64,000 nt of DNA from the NCBI RefSeq assembly GCF_005233835.1, contig NZ_SZQA01000018.1:1-64000 (forward strand), in the 5' to 3' direction. Shown here piece by piece: positions 17,868 to 26,053 of this stretch (the first letter of the stretch is position 1; every line of letters starts with the position of its first letter). The DNA is from Herbidospora galbida. Lineage in GTDB: Bacteria > Actinomycetota > Actinomycetes > Streptosporangiales > Streptosporangiaceae. Made by a program: the position numbers and the translations under genes. The notes beneath the pieces are model-generated. The model worked only from the letters and a program-made list of their open reading frames with translations, was not told the origin of the DNA and searched no databases.

Positions 17868-18764
17868 TCATCGCGCCAGATCGTGGAGGCGTTCGGTCAA
17901 CTGGTCGTCATGCCCGTCGATGAGCGCCGACACCGCCCGCCACCAGGCGAACCACTCGGCGCTGCGCCACATCCAGTCGAGCCGCTCCACGGCCGCCACG
18001 ACGTCGCCGACGGTCTGCCAGGCGGGCCCGGTCTCGTCGGTGGTCGCGCCGTGGCGGAGCGTCCACTCCCGCAGCACGTGCCCGGTCTTCGGGTCGATCT
18101 CCTTCTCGTACGGGCTGGGCTCCTCCCCCGGCAGCGGGTGCGGCCCCAGGCCGGCCGCGACACCCCACGACCACTGGGCCTCGGCCGGGCGGGCGTAGCG
18201 GAGGGAGTTGAAGTCGAGATTGGTGCCGAGTTCGTCGTCGAGCCGCCGGACCACGACGGCGTCGAGCCGCCCGCCGGCGTCGAACGAGACGACCAGCTTG
18301 GCCCCGGCCTTCGCTCCGGGCGGCACCGCCACCCGGTCTTCGGCCTGCCAGGAGTTGAGGTCGGCGGTGCCGACGGGCGCCCCCCACAGGATGTCCGCGA
18401 CGTCGTCGGAGACCCACGCGGCCAGCGTCTCGAGAACGGTCAGGTCACCCCACGGCTCGACCGGCTGCGCCTTGACCAGCGCCTCTTCGGGGGCGGGCAG
18501 CTTTCCGTCGCGACTGACGGTCCACCAACCGCCGCCGAGCTCATCGGTCCCGACGAGGAGCGCGGCGACGGCCGCCAGTTCGGCTGAACGCCGAGTCAGT
18601 GGGGCGAGACGGACCAGATCCGCCACGCGTCGGGTGCGTTCGCGGCCGAGCACGGCCTGCGCCTCCCTCAGGAGGGTGGCCGCCGTTGGACGGTCCTCTC
18701 CCAGCAGGTCGGTGGTCAGCCGTCGTGCCTCTGCCCGAGCGTCCTCCGCGTGCGACTCCCGCAT
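17868..18764 (-). CDS. Hypothetical protein, Trp-rich C-terminal half
   Basis: 298 aa. I do not recognise the family. The N-terminal 80 residues are helical and Arg/Ala rich. Residues about 90-160 carry EPWGDLTVLETLAAWV and ILWGAPVGTADLNSWQ, and the C-terminus has a cluster of tryptophans (LDWMWRSAEWFAWWRAV). It has no signal peptide and no clear membrane helix. It lies between the FrnE-like and CoxG-like genes, all leftward, with 100 and 33 bp spacings, so it may share a transcript with the CoxG-like gene. Confidence 0.6.
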   Translation of the reverse strand: MRESHAEDARAEARRLTTDLLGEDRPTAATLLREAQAVLGRERTRRVADLVRLAPLTRRSAELAAVAALLVGTDELGGGWWTVSRDGKLPAPEEALVKAQPVEPWGDLTVLETLAAWVSDDVADILWGAPVGTADLNSWQAEDRVAVPPGAKAGAKLVVSFDAGGRLDAVVVRRLDDELGTNLDFNSLRYARPAEAQWSWGVAAGLGPHPLPGEEPSPYEKEIDPKTGHVLREWTLRHGATTDETGPAWQTVGDVVAAVERLDWMWRSAEWFAWWRAVSALIDGHDDQLTERLHDLAR

Positions 18765-18797
18765 GCGGACAAGTTACGCCCAAAGATCGCCCGATCG

Positions 18798-19442
18798 CTA
18801 CCGTTTCCCGGCACGACCGAGAAGCCACCCGATGACGGCGCTTCCCAGGGCGATCCCGGCGCCCATCCCGAAAGCGGCCAGAACGGGCCACGCCCGGGGT
18901 CCGCGGTCGCGGCCGCCCCCGGTCGCCGGGGCCTCGGCGCGGGTGAAGACGCTCGGCAGCGCCGGCTCTTCGACCTGCGCCTTCTCCACGGGGAACAGCG
19001 CCGGCACCGCGAGGATGTCCTTCTCGACGGCGGTGAAGAACTCCCCCGCCATCTTCTTGGCGACCGAGGTGAGCATCCGCTGCCCGACCCCGCCGACCAT
19101 CCCGCCCACGACGGCGTCGGCGTCGTAGTCGATCCGGGTGCCGCCGTCTTCGTCGGTGAGCCGCACGCGCACGGTCGCGTCGACCGTGCCGGGCGCCCCC
19201 TGCCCGCGCGCCTTCAGCACGAAGGCCTCGGGCTCCTCGGGGTCGGTGAGCGCGACCTGCCCCTGGTAGATGCCCTTGATGGACGCCACCCCCGCCGAGA
19301 CGGTCATGGTGTAGACGTCGCTCCCGACCGCCTCCAGGCGCTGGCAGCCCGGGATGGTGCGCACCAGCACGGCGGGATCCTGCAGAGCGTCCCAGACCTT
19401 CGACCGTTCCGCCCCGATCAGGGCACTGCCGACGACCTTCAC
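18798..19442 (-). CDS. CoxG-like SRPBCC protein with C-terminal membrane anchor
   Basis: 214 aa. Residues 1-150 match the carbon monoxide dehydrogenase subunit G family, an SRPBCC lipid-binding fold: VWDALQDPAVLVRTIPGCQ, SIKGIYQGQV, and DYDADAVVGGMVGGVGQRML. A polar linker is followed by a hydrophobic helix near residues 182-205 (WPVLAAFGMGAGIALGSAV) and a basic tail, which fits membrane attachment. CoxG proteins recruit molybdenum hydroxylases of the CODH type to the membrane quinone pool. A CODH-like molybdenum hydroxylase lies about 4 kb away (23157-26858). The GTG at 19442 was chosen because GGGAGG lies 6 bases upstream. Confidence 0.82.
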   Translation of the reverse strand: MKVVGSALIGAERSKVWDALQDPAVLVRTIPGCQRLEAVGSDVYTMTVSAGVASIKGIYQGQVALTDPEEPEAFVLKARGQGAPGTVDATVRVRLTDEDGGTRIDYDADAVVGGMVGGVGQRMLTSVAKKMAGEFFTAVEKDILAVPALFPVEKAQVEEPALPSVFTRAEAPATGGGRDRGPRAWPVLAAFGMGAGIALGSAVIGWLLGRAGKR

Positions 19443-19648
19443 GGCCACCTCCCTCGGTTGCCGAGCACACTAGAGAATCCAGGCGACCGGCGAGTACGGC
19501 AACATCTGCCGCCCGCGGGCGCGAACACCGTGCAGATGTTCACCAACCCCCACAGGTCGACGATCACCAGCGTAGACCCGCCCTCTCCCGGCGCGTTCCC
19601 GAGCACGCCGAGGAGCCCGGCCCGCGCCCGGGACTAGGATGGCGCGTC

Positions 19649-20479
19649 ATGCGCCGGGGCCTCTCGATCATCCTGGCGGCCCTCGTGCTGAGCGCCTGTT
19701 CGGCGCCCGTGGCCGCTCCTCCGCCGGAGGCGGATCCCCCGCAGGCCGTCGCCCGGCCCTCCGGACCGGCCGGCTCGCCGTCGCCGTCTCCTACGCCCAG
19801 CGGGCTGCCGGCCCCCGGTGAGGTCACCCGGATGAAGCGGGACGGGTTCCCCGTCATCAGCAGCGTCCCGACCAAGCGGAAGGTCGTCTTCCTCACCATC
19901 GACGACGGCTGGGAGCAGGATCCGGGGTTCGCCCGGATCATCCGCGAGCGTGGGATCCCGATCACCGTCTTCCCGACCCGGGACGCCGTCGAGGCCAAGG
20001 GCGACCAGGAGGCCGGGCAGGGCTGGAAGTACATCGGGGCGGGCGGCTGGCCCTACTTCAAGGACCTGGGCGTGGCGATAGAGAACCACACCCTCACCCA
20101 CCCCGACCTGCGCACCCTCGGCCTGGAGGCGCAGAAGGCGGAGATCTGCGGCGCGGCGAAGACCATCGACCGGCACATCGGCCGGGCGCCGGAGCTGTTC
20201 CGGCCGCCCTTCGGCTCGTGGAACGCCACCACGCTGACCGCCGCCGCCGAGTGCGGCATGCGGGCCATGGTCCTGTGGACTGCCTCCGTCCAGACGAACG
20301 CGCGGATCGCGTACCAGACCCCCGGCAAGAAGCTCCACCCGGGCGACATCCTGCTCCTGCACTTCCGCCCGCCGCTGGAGAAGGACTTCACCCGGCTGGT
20401 GCGGAAGGTGGAGCGGCGCGGCTTCTCCTTCGGCGACCTGGGCGCCTACCTCGACCGGCTGCTGCCCGCCCCGTCGTGA
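19649..20479 (+). CDS. Polysaccharide deacetylase lipoprotein (NodB homology)
   Basis: 276 aa. A lipoprotein signal ends in LSAC at residues about 14-17, followed by a Pro/Ser/Ala-rich linker to about residue 60. The NodB domain has FLTIDDGW (the usual T.DDG motif 1), ENHTLTHPDL (motif 2, both metal histidines) and FRPPFGSWN (motif 3). LLHF near the C-terminus is the late histidine motif. The expected job is N- or O-deacetylation of a cell-wall or exported glycan outside the membrane. It reads alone, divergent from the CoxG-like gene and facing cydA. Confidence 0.87.
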   Translation: MRRGLSIILAALVLSACSAPVAAPPPEADPPQAVARPSGPAGSPSPSPTPSGLPAPGEVTRMKRDGFPVISSVPTKRKVVFLTIDDGWEQDPGFARIIRERGIPITVFPTRDAVEAKGDQEAGQGWKYIGAGGWPYFKDLGVAIENHTLTHPDLRTLGLEAQKAEICGAAKTIDRHIGRAPELFRPPFGSWNATTLTAAAECGMRAMVLWTASVQTNARIAYQTPGKKLHPGDILLLHFRPPLEKDFTRLVRKVERRGFSFGDLGAYLDRLLPAPS

Positions 20480-20488
20480 CCGCGCCGC

Positions 20489-20704
20489 TCACGCGCCGGC
20501 CAAGCGGAAAGCGCCCCGTTCCCAGCGGTCGATGAGGCTCGGCCTCGGGCGTCTCACCCGCGCGGTGTACGCCTCAATCAGCCTCCCGGCGGACGCCCCC
20601 GCGTCCCCCGGTGCGGGACATTCGATGGCGTAGGAAATCCCGTTCGGACAGGGCGCTCGTCCCTGTCGGCCGGGACACCCCCCGCGGCATGCTCGATACC
20701 GCAA
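20489..20704 (-). CDS. Possible small protein, uncertain
   Basis: 71 codons. The C-terminal 50 or so (from NGISYAIECPAPGD to IDRWERGAFRLAGA) have strongly GC-biased third positions like real genes here. The N-terminal 20, with four cysteines, do not, so the start is doubtful. I do not recognise the family. It could be a genuine small gene, the tail of a decayed gene, or chance. The rest of the 390-bp gap to cydA shows only the operator-like array at 20805-20847. Confidence 0.3.
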   Translation of the reverse strand: MRYRACRGGCPGRQGRAPCPNGISYAIECPAPGDAGASAGRLIEAYTARVRRPRPSLIDRWERGAFRLAGA

Positions 20705-20804
20705 CGGGGGTTGCGCGCACCGGGATCCGGGGGTTGGGAGAGCTCCGGATCCCGGTCATTCCACGCATGTGACGAAGATCGCAGCAGACACCGGAGCTTG
20801 AGCT

Positions 20805-20847
20805 CTACAAGCTGTAGTACTACTGGAGGTAGCACTACGCCCCGTAG
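20805..20847. promoter_or_regulatory. Three evenly spaced CTAC-N5-GTAG dyads ahead of cydA
   Basis: CTACAAGCTGTAG (20805-20817), CTACTGGAGGTAG (20820-20832) and CTACGCCCCGTAG (20835-20847) repeat every 15 bp. The half-sites CTAC and GTAG alternate at spacings 9, 6, 9, 6, 9. Read in the other phase, the same DNA gives the near-palindromes GTAGTACTAC (20814) and GTAGCACTAC (20829). The array ends 22 bases before the cydA ATG and would overlap the promoter or leader, so repression is the natural reading. BlaI/CopY-type repressors bind TACA/TGTA dyads of this general kind; the actual protein is unknown. Confidence 0.7.
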
Positions 20848-20869
20848 AGCATCCGGAGGGGGACCGACC

Positions 20870-22300
20870 ATGGACGCTTTGGACCTGGCACGGTGGCAGT
20901 TCGGGGTGACCACCGTCTACCACTTTCTTTTCGTACCGCTGACCATCGGGCTGGGCGTGTTCGTCGCCGGCCTGCAGACCGCCTGGTACCGCACCGGCAA
21001 AGAGCACTACCTGACGCTGACGAAGTTCTTCGGCAAGCTGTTCCTGATCAACTTCGCGATGGGTGTGGTCACCGGCATCGTGCAGGAGTTCCAGTTCGGC
21101 ATGAACTGGAGCGAGTACTCGATCTTCGTCGGCGACGTCTTCGGGGCGCCGCTGGCCCTTGAGGCGCTGCTGGCGTTCTTCCTGGAGTCGACGTTCCTCG
21201 GGCTGTGGATCTTCGGGTGGGACAAGCTGCCCAAGAAGCTCCACCTGGCCACGATCTGGGCGGCCGTCATCGGGTCGAACCTGTCGGCCTACTTCATCCT
21301 GGCCGCGAACGCGTGGATGAAGCACCCGGTCGGCTACGAGGTGGTCGACGGCAAGGCCCGGATGACCGACCTATGGGCGGTGCTGACCAACTCGACCGCG
21401 CTCGCGCAGGTCCCCCACGTGGTGGCCGGGTCGTTCGTGGTGGCGGGCGGGTTCGTGCTGGCGGTGGCCGGTTACCGGATCCTGCGGGAGCGCAACGCCA
21501 CCGGGCTGATCCCCCGGAAGAAGGACTTCAGCGACGTCACCATGCCGATGCGCCGTGAGGTGGACATGTGGCGGGCGGCGCTGCGCGGCGCGCTGGTGAT
21601 GACGGCCCTCGCCGGGGCGATCGTCGCGCTGACCGGGGACATGTCGGGGCAGCTGCTGCACACGCAGCAGCCGATGAAGCTGGCCGCCGCCGAGGGGCTG
21701 CGGCACGACACCGCGGGAGCGCCGTTCTCGCCGGTACCGGGGATCGAGGTCCCCAACATGCTGAGCCTGCTGGCCGCGCACGACCCCAACGCCACCATCC
21801 AGGGCATCGACGACATCCAGCAGCGCCTGGTGGCCCAGTTCGGCCCCGGCGACTACGTGCCGAACCTGCCGATCGTCTACATGTCCTTCCGGGTGATGAT
21901 CGTGTTCGGCATGGCCACCGTGGGGCTGGCCTTCCTCGGGCTCTTCCTGACCCGCGGCCGGGGCCGCCGGGCCCGGCCGGTGCCGACGTGGTTCGCCCGG
22001 CTCTGCGTGCTGGCGCTGCCGCTGCCGATCGCCGCGATCATCTCCGGGTGGCTGCTGAGCGAGATCGGCCGTCAGCCCTGGACCGTCCAGGGTGAGCTGC
22101 TCACCGCCGCGAGCGTGTCGCCGGGCGTGAGCCTGACCGAGGTCGCGATCTCGCTGGGCCTGTTCACCCTCGTGTACGGCGTCCTCGCGGTCGCCGAGGC
22201 GGTGCTGCTGATCAGGCACGTCAAGGCGGGCCCCGACGAGCCGATGCCGGCCGTGGCGCCCGACGAGACCGACCGCCGCGTCCCGACCCTGATGTACTGA
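20870..22300 (+). CDS. cydA: Cytochrome bd ubiquinol/menaquinol oxidase subunit I
   Basis: 476 aa, the short-Q-loop form usual in Gram-positive bacteria. DLARWQFGVTTVYHFLFVPL begins the protein, with the heme b595 histidine in TVYHF. EFQFGMNWSEYS, GAPLALEALLAFFLEST (with the conserved acidic proton-path residues) and the heme b558 His/Met regions (AQVPHVVAGSF; later helices) follow across about nine membrane segments. It oxidises quinol and reduces O2 to water with high affinity, under low oxygen or when the main oxidase is inhibited. GGAGGGGG lies 7 bases before the ATG. cydB follows after 11 bp. Confidence 0.95.
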   Translation: MDALDLARWQFGVTTVYHFLFVPLTIGLGVFVAGLQTAWYRTGKEHYLTLTKFFGKLFLINFAMGVVTGIVQEFQFGMNWSEYSIFVGDVFGAPLALEALLAFFLESTFLGLWIFGWDKLPKKLHLATIWAAVIGSNLSAYFILAANAWMKHPVGYEVVDGKARMTDLWAVLTNSTALAQVPHVVAGSFVVAGGFVLAVAGYRILRERNATGLIPRKKDFSDVTMPMRREVDMWRAALRGALVMTALAGAIVALTGDMSGQLLHTQQPMKLAAAEGLRHDTAGAPFSPVPGIEVPNMLSLLAAHDPNATIQGIDDIQQRLVAQFGPGDYVPNLPIVYMSFRVMIVFGMATVGLAFLGLFLTRGRGRRARPVPTWFARLCVLALPLPIAAIISGWLLSEIGRQPWTVQGELLTAASVSPGVSLTEVAISLGLFTLVYGVLAVAEAVLLIRHVKAGPDEPMPAVAPDETDRRVPTLMY

Positions 22301-22311
22301 GGTGCCCTGAC

Positions 22312-23220
22312 ATGACCACGTTCTGGTTCATCCTGATCGCCTTCCTCTGGACCGGCTACTTCGTCCTGGAGGGCTTCGACTTCGGGGTCGGCGCGCTGAT
22401 GCCGGTGCTGGCCCGCGGCGAGGCCGAGCGCCGCCAGGTGCTGCGGACCATCGGCCCGGTCTGGGACGGCAACGAGGTGTGGCTGATCACCGCGATCGGC
22501 GCCATGTTCGCCGCCTTCCCCGCCTGGTACGCCGGGTTCCTCAGCCAGTTCTACCTGGCGGCCGTCATGGTCGTCCTGGGGCTGATCGTGCGCGGCGTCG
22601 GGCTCGAATGGCGCGGCAAGGTGCGCGCGAAGGAGACCCCGCTGGTCGACGCCGCGATCGTCGCCGGCAGCGTGCTGCCCGCCTTCCTGTGGGGGGCGAT
22701 CTTCGGCAACGTGCTGTTCGCCTCGGCGTTCGCCACCGTCATGGGCGGGCTGCTGTCGCTCGGTCTAGCGCTGGTCCACGGCGCCGTGTTCGTCGCGCTG
22801 AAGACCAAGGGCCCGGTCCGGGCCCGCGCCCGCGAGATCGCGTGGGTCGCGGGCGTGGTGCTCGTCCCGGTGGTGGCCTTCGCCCTGTGGCGGCTGGACG
22901 CCTGGCCGGCGTACGCCGCGATGGCGGCGTACGCGGCCGGGGTCGGGCTCGTCTGGGCGGGCAAGGAGGCGTGGGCCTTCGCGTGCACGGCGGTCACGAT
23001 CGTCCTGACGACCGCCGCGACGTTCCTCACGCTGTACCCCGAGCCCCTGCCGGGGCTCACGGTCGAGTCGGCCGCCTCGGCCCCCTACACGCTCACGGTC
23101 CTCACGTGGATCGGCCTCATCGCGCTCCCGGGGGTCATCGCCTACCAGGCGTGGACCTACTGGGTGTTCCGCAAGAGGCTGACCGCTCCGGAGGTCCTGC
23201 TGGAGTCGCGCAGCGCGTAG
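22312..23220 (+). CDS. cydB: Cytochrome bd oxidase subunit II
   Basis: 302 aa with eight or more membrane helices. FVLEGFDFGVGALMPVLAR at the N-terminus and GPVWDGNEVWLITAIGAMFAAFPAWYA are the subunit II signatures; the Asp/Glu of WDGNEVW lie near the quinol/heme interface. It pairs with the CydA encoded just upstream. The cydDC genes for assembly are not in this window. Its last 64 bases overlap the end of the convergent molybdenum hydroxylase large-subunit gene, so the two transcripts must read into each other. Confidence 0.95.
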   Translation: MTTFWFILIAFLWTGYFVLEGFDFGVGALMPVLARGEAERRQVLRTIGPVWDGNEVWLITAIGAMFAAFPAWYAGFLSQFYLAAVMVVLGLIVRGVGLEWRGKVRAKETPLVDAAIVAGSVLPAFLWGAIFGNVLFASAFATVMGGLLSLGLALVHGAVFVALKTKGPVRARAREIAWVAGVVLVPVVAFALWRLDAWPAYAAMAAYAAGVGLVWAGKEAWAFACTAVTIVLTTAATFLTLYPEPLPGLTVESAASAPYTLTVLTWIGLIALPGVIAYQAWTYWVFRKRLTAPEVLLESRSA

Positions 23221-25580
23221 AGGTCGGACGGGGAGATCGGCATCTTGTCGACGACGATCTTCTCGGCGTCCTCGACCGCGCCGGCGATGACGGCGGAGAC
23301 CGGGATGACCCCGGCCTCGCCGGCCCCCTTGATGCCCAGGGGGTTGAGCGGGGACGGGGTCTCCAAATGGTCGGTCTCGATCTTGGGGATCTCGGTGACG
23401 TAGGGCATCAGGAAGTCCATGAACGAGGCGTTGAGCAGCTGGCCGTACTCGTCGTAGGCCATCTTCTCGTAGAGCGCCCCGCCGACGCCCTGGGCGACGC
23501 CGCCGTGGATCTGCCCCTCGACCAGCATCGGGTTGATCATCTTGCCGCAGTCGTGGACGACGGCGTACCGGAGGATCTTGATCTCGGCCGTGTCGGGGTC
23601 GGTCTCGACGATGGCGGCGTGCATGCCCGACGCGAACGTCGAGCGCACCGGCGAGTAGTAGTCCTTGCCCTCCAGGCCCGGCTCCTGGCCCTCGGCGACC
23701 GGGGGCCTGTCCATGCTGCCGCCGGTGGCGAACTGGGTGGCCCGCTTGGCCTCCTCGTCGAAGGCGTACCGCAGCGGGTTGGAGAGCACCGCGACGGTGG
23801 CGAGCGGGATCGAGGCGCTGGGCGCGCCCACGACGTGCACCATGCCGTCGGTGATCTCCAGGTCGGCCGGGTCGGCCTCCAGTGCGTCGGCGGCGATCCG
23901 GAGCGCCTTCTCCTTGACCTTCCGGCAGGCCAGGGCGATCGCGTTGCCGCTCATCACGGCGGCCCGGGAGGCGAACGTGCCGACGGCGTAGCCGAACCGC
24001 CGGGTGTCGCCGGTGACGACCGACACCTTCTCGATCGGCACGCCGAGCTCGGTCGCGGCGATCTGGGCGAACACCGTCTCGTGGCCCTGCCCCTGGCTGG
24101 TGAGCCCGGTGGAGACGTGGACGCGCCCGTCGGAGGTCACCTGGACGTGGCCGCCCTCATAGGGGCCCACGCCCGTTCCCTCGACGTAGCAGCCGACCCC
24201 GATGCCCAGCCGCCGGCCCTCTTTCCGGGCCTCGGCCTGCATCGCGGGGAAGTCGTCCCAGCCGATCAGGTCTTTCAGCTTGCGCAGCGACTCGGGGTAG
24301 TCGCCGCTGTCGTAGATCAGCGGACGGCCGTCCTGGAAGATCATCTGCTGGTCGTAGGGGAACTCGTCGGGCTGGATGAAGTTCGCCGCCCGCACGTCGG
24401 TGCGGTCCTTGCCCAGGTACTGGGCGATCTTGTCCATCGTGCGCTCCATGCAGAACACGCCCTGCGGGCGCCCGGCCCCCCGGTAGGGGGTGACCTGCAC
24501 GGTGTTGGTGTAGACGGAGAAGAACTCGACCCGGTAGGAGCCGATCTTGTACGGCCCCAGCAGCTGCGTCGAGGTGATGATCGGCACGATGATGCCGTAG
24601 GGCGTGTAGGCGCCGTGGTCGTGCAGGATCTCGACGTCGAGCCCGAGGACGCGGCCCTCGTCGTCGAACCCCACCTTGACGTGCTGCACCTGCGCCCGCT
24701 CGTGCGCCGAGGAGATGAAGTGCTCCCGCCGGTCCTCGGTCCACTTGACCTCGCGGTTCAGCAGCCGGGCCGCCCACGGGACCAGGATCTCCTCCGGCCA
24801 CGGGTGCACGATCTTCACCCCGAACCCGCCGCCGACGTCGGGCGCGATGACCTCGACCTTCGGCAGGGGCAGCCCGAGCTTGGCCGCGACGGCCATCCGC
24901 ACGCTCGTGGACGTCTGGGTGGAGCTGTAGACGCGCAGGGAACGGTCGTCGGCGTCCCAGCGGGCGTACACCCCCCTGCCCTCCATCGGCATGCACGCCG
25001 ACCGCTCGATGTCGAGCCGGAACTCCAGCGTGTGGGGCGCGGCGGCGATGACCTCACGGGTGGCGCGGCCGTCGCGGTGGGCGACCTCCTGCACCATGTG
25101 CGCGCCGATGTTGCCCGGCACGTCGTCGTGCACCAGGTTGGGCCCCTCGACCGCGTTCTCCAGCCCGACGACGGGCTTGAGGAACTCGTAGGAGACCTGG
25201 ATCCGCTCGCAGACGTCCTCGGCGATGTAGCGGTCGGCGGCCACGACCATGACGATCGGCTCGCCCACGTGCCGCACGACGTCCTTGGCCAGGCAGTAGG
25301 CGGTCCGCCCGTGGGTCAGCGCCGGATGGGGGATCAGCAGCGGCAGCGGCTCGCGCACCCCCTCGGGCAGGTCCTCCCACGTGTAGATCGCGACCAGGCC
25401 CTCGACGTCGATCGCGTCGTCGACGTCGATGCCGGTGATGCGGGCGTGCGCGTGCGGCGACCGGACGAACGCCACGGCCAGCGCGTCGGCGCCCAGGTCG
25501 TCGAGGTAGCGGCCGTTCCCGGCGACCAGCCGGGCGTCCTCCCTGCGGTGGACCGGCTCGCCGAACAGCTTCGTCGTCAC
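23157..25580 (-). CDS. Molybdenum hydroxylase large subunit (xanthine dehydrogenase/CODH-like form II)
   Basis: 807 aa. Starts VTTKLFGEPVHRREDARLV, the usual opening of CoxL/XdhA-like chains. The Mo-pterin regions are visible: PDVGGGFGVK, PYRGAGRPQG (the AYRGAGR form II motif, not the AYXCSFR loop of true CO dehydrogenase), SQGQGHETVF, and GIKGAGEAGVIP with the catalytic glutamate near the C-terminus. It should hydroxylate an N-heterocycle or aldehyde, not CO. GTG start overlapping the stop of the small subunit (GTGA). Context with an NCS2 base permease and PucR favours a purine or pyrimidine substrate. Its 3' end overlaps cydB. Confidence 0.9.
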   Translation of the reverse strand: MTTKLFGEPVHRREDARLVAGNGRYLDDLGADALAVAFVRSPHAHARITGIDVDDAIDVEGLVAIYTWEDLPEGVREPLPLLIPHPALTHGRTAYCLAKDVVRHVGEPIVMVVAADRYIAEDVCERIQVSYEFLKPVVGLENAVEGPNLVHDDVPGNIGAHMVQEVAHRDGRATREVIAAAPHTLEFRLDIERSACMPMEGRGVYARWDADDRSLRVYSSTQTSTSVRMAVAAKLGLPLPKVEVIAPDVGGGFGVKIVHPWPEEILVPWAARLLNREVKWTEDRREHFISSAHERAQVQHVKVGFDDEGRVLGLDVEILHDHGAYTPYGIIVPIITSTQLLGPYKIGSYRVEFFSVYTNTVQVTPYRGAGRPQGVFCMERTMDKIAQYLGKDRTDVRAANFIQPDEFPYDQQMIFQDGRPLIYDSGDYPESLRKLKDLIGWDDFPAMQAEARKEGRRLGIGVGCYVEGTGVGPYEGGHVQVTSDGRVHVSTGLTSQGQGHETVFAQIAATELGVPIEKVSVVTGDTRRFGYAVGTFASRAAVMSGNAIALACRKVKEKALRIAADALEADPADLEITDGMVHVVGAPSASIPLATVAVLSNPLRYAFDEEAKRATQFATGGSMDRPPVAEGQEPGLEGKDYYSPVRSTFASGMHAAIVETDPDTAEIKILRYAVVHDCGKMINPMLVEGQIHGGVAQGVGGALYEKMAYDEYGQLLNASFMDFLMPYVTEIPKIETDHLETPSPLNPLGIKGAGEAGVIPVSAVIAGAVEDAEKIVVDKMPISPSDLYALRDSSRTSGAVSLLRNTQ

Positions 25581-26053
25581 GGGCCCTCCTCGGCCATCAG
25601 CTCGGCGGCGCGGTGCACCGACTTCACGATGTTCTGGTAGCCGGTGCACCGGCACAGGTTCCCCGCCACCGCCTCGATCGCCTCGTCGTCGGCGGGCGCG
25701 GGGTTCTCGCGCAGGAACGCGGTCACCGTCGTGAGGAACCCGGGCGTGCAGAACCCGCACTGCAGCCCGTGGCACTCGGCGAAGGCCCGCTGCACCGGCG
25801 ACAGCTCGCCGTCCTTCGCCAGCCCCTCGACGGTGGTGACCTCCTGCCCGGTGACCGACACCGCGAAGGTCAGGCAGGCCCGCACCGGCTGCCCGTCGAG
25901 CAGCACCGTGCAGGCCCCGCAGACTCCGTGCTCGCATCCGACGTGGGTGCCGGTCAGCCCCAGGTCGTGCCGGAGGAAGTCGCTGAGCAGCCGCCGCGCG
26001 GGCACCCGCGCCTGCCGCGGCACCCCGTTGACGATCAGCGTGACCTCATGCAT
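25577..26053 (-). CDS. Molybdenum hydroxylase 2Fe-2S small subunit (CoxS-like)
   Basis: 158 aa. The N-terminal plant-type ferredoxin domain has GCEHGVCGACTVLLDG plus a later Cys (ACLTFA). The C-terminal helical domain has LQCGFCTPGF and NLCRCTGYQNIV. Together these bind the two 2Fe-2S clusters that carry electrons from Mo to FAD. The start ATG overlaps the end of the FAD subunit by 8 bases and the stop overlaps the large-subunit start, so all three subunits are translationally coupled. Confidence 0.93.
   Translation of the reverse strand: MHEVTLIVNGVPRQARVPARRLLSDFLRHDLGLTGTHVGCEHGVCGACTVLLDGQPVRACLTFAVSVTGQEVTTVEGLAKDGELSPVQRAFAECHGLQCGFCTPGFLTTVTAFLRENPAPADDEAIEAVAGNLCRCTGYQNIVKSVHRAAELMAEEGP

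Noticed and set aside
23157-25580. True carbon monoxide dehydrogenase large subunit
   Set aside because: The active-site loop reads PYRGAGRPQG, not the AYXCSFR motif of form I CODH, so CO oxidation is unlikely despite a CoxG-like gene nearby.
22479-25640. 1053-codon open frame on the plus strand opposite the Mo hydroxylase
   Set aside because: It runs antisense to the conserved CoxL-type gene and has no recognisable motif.
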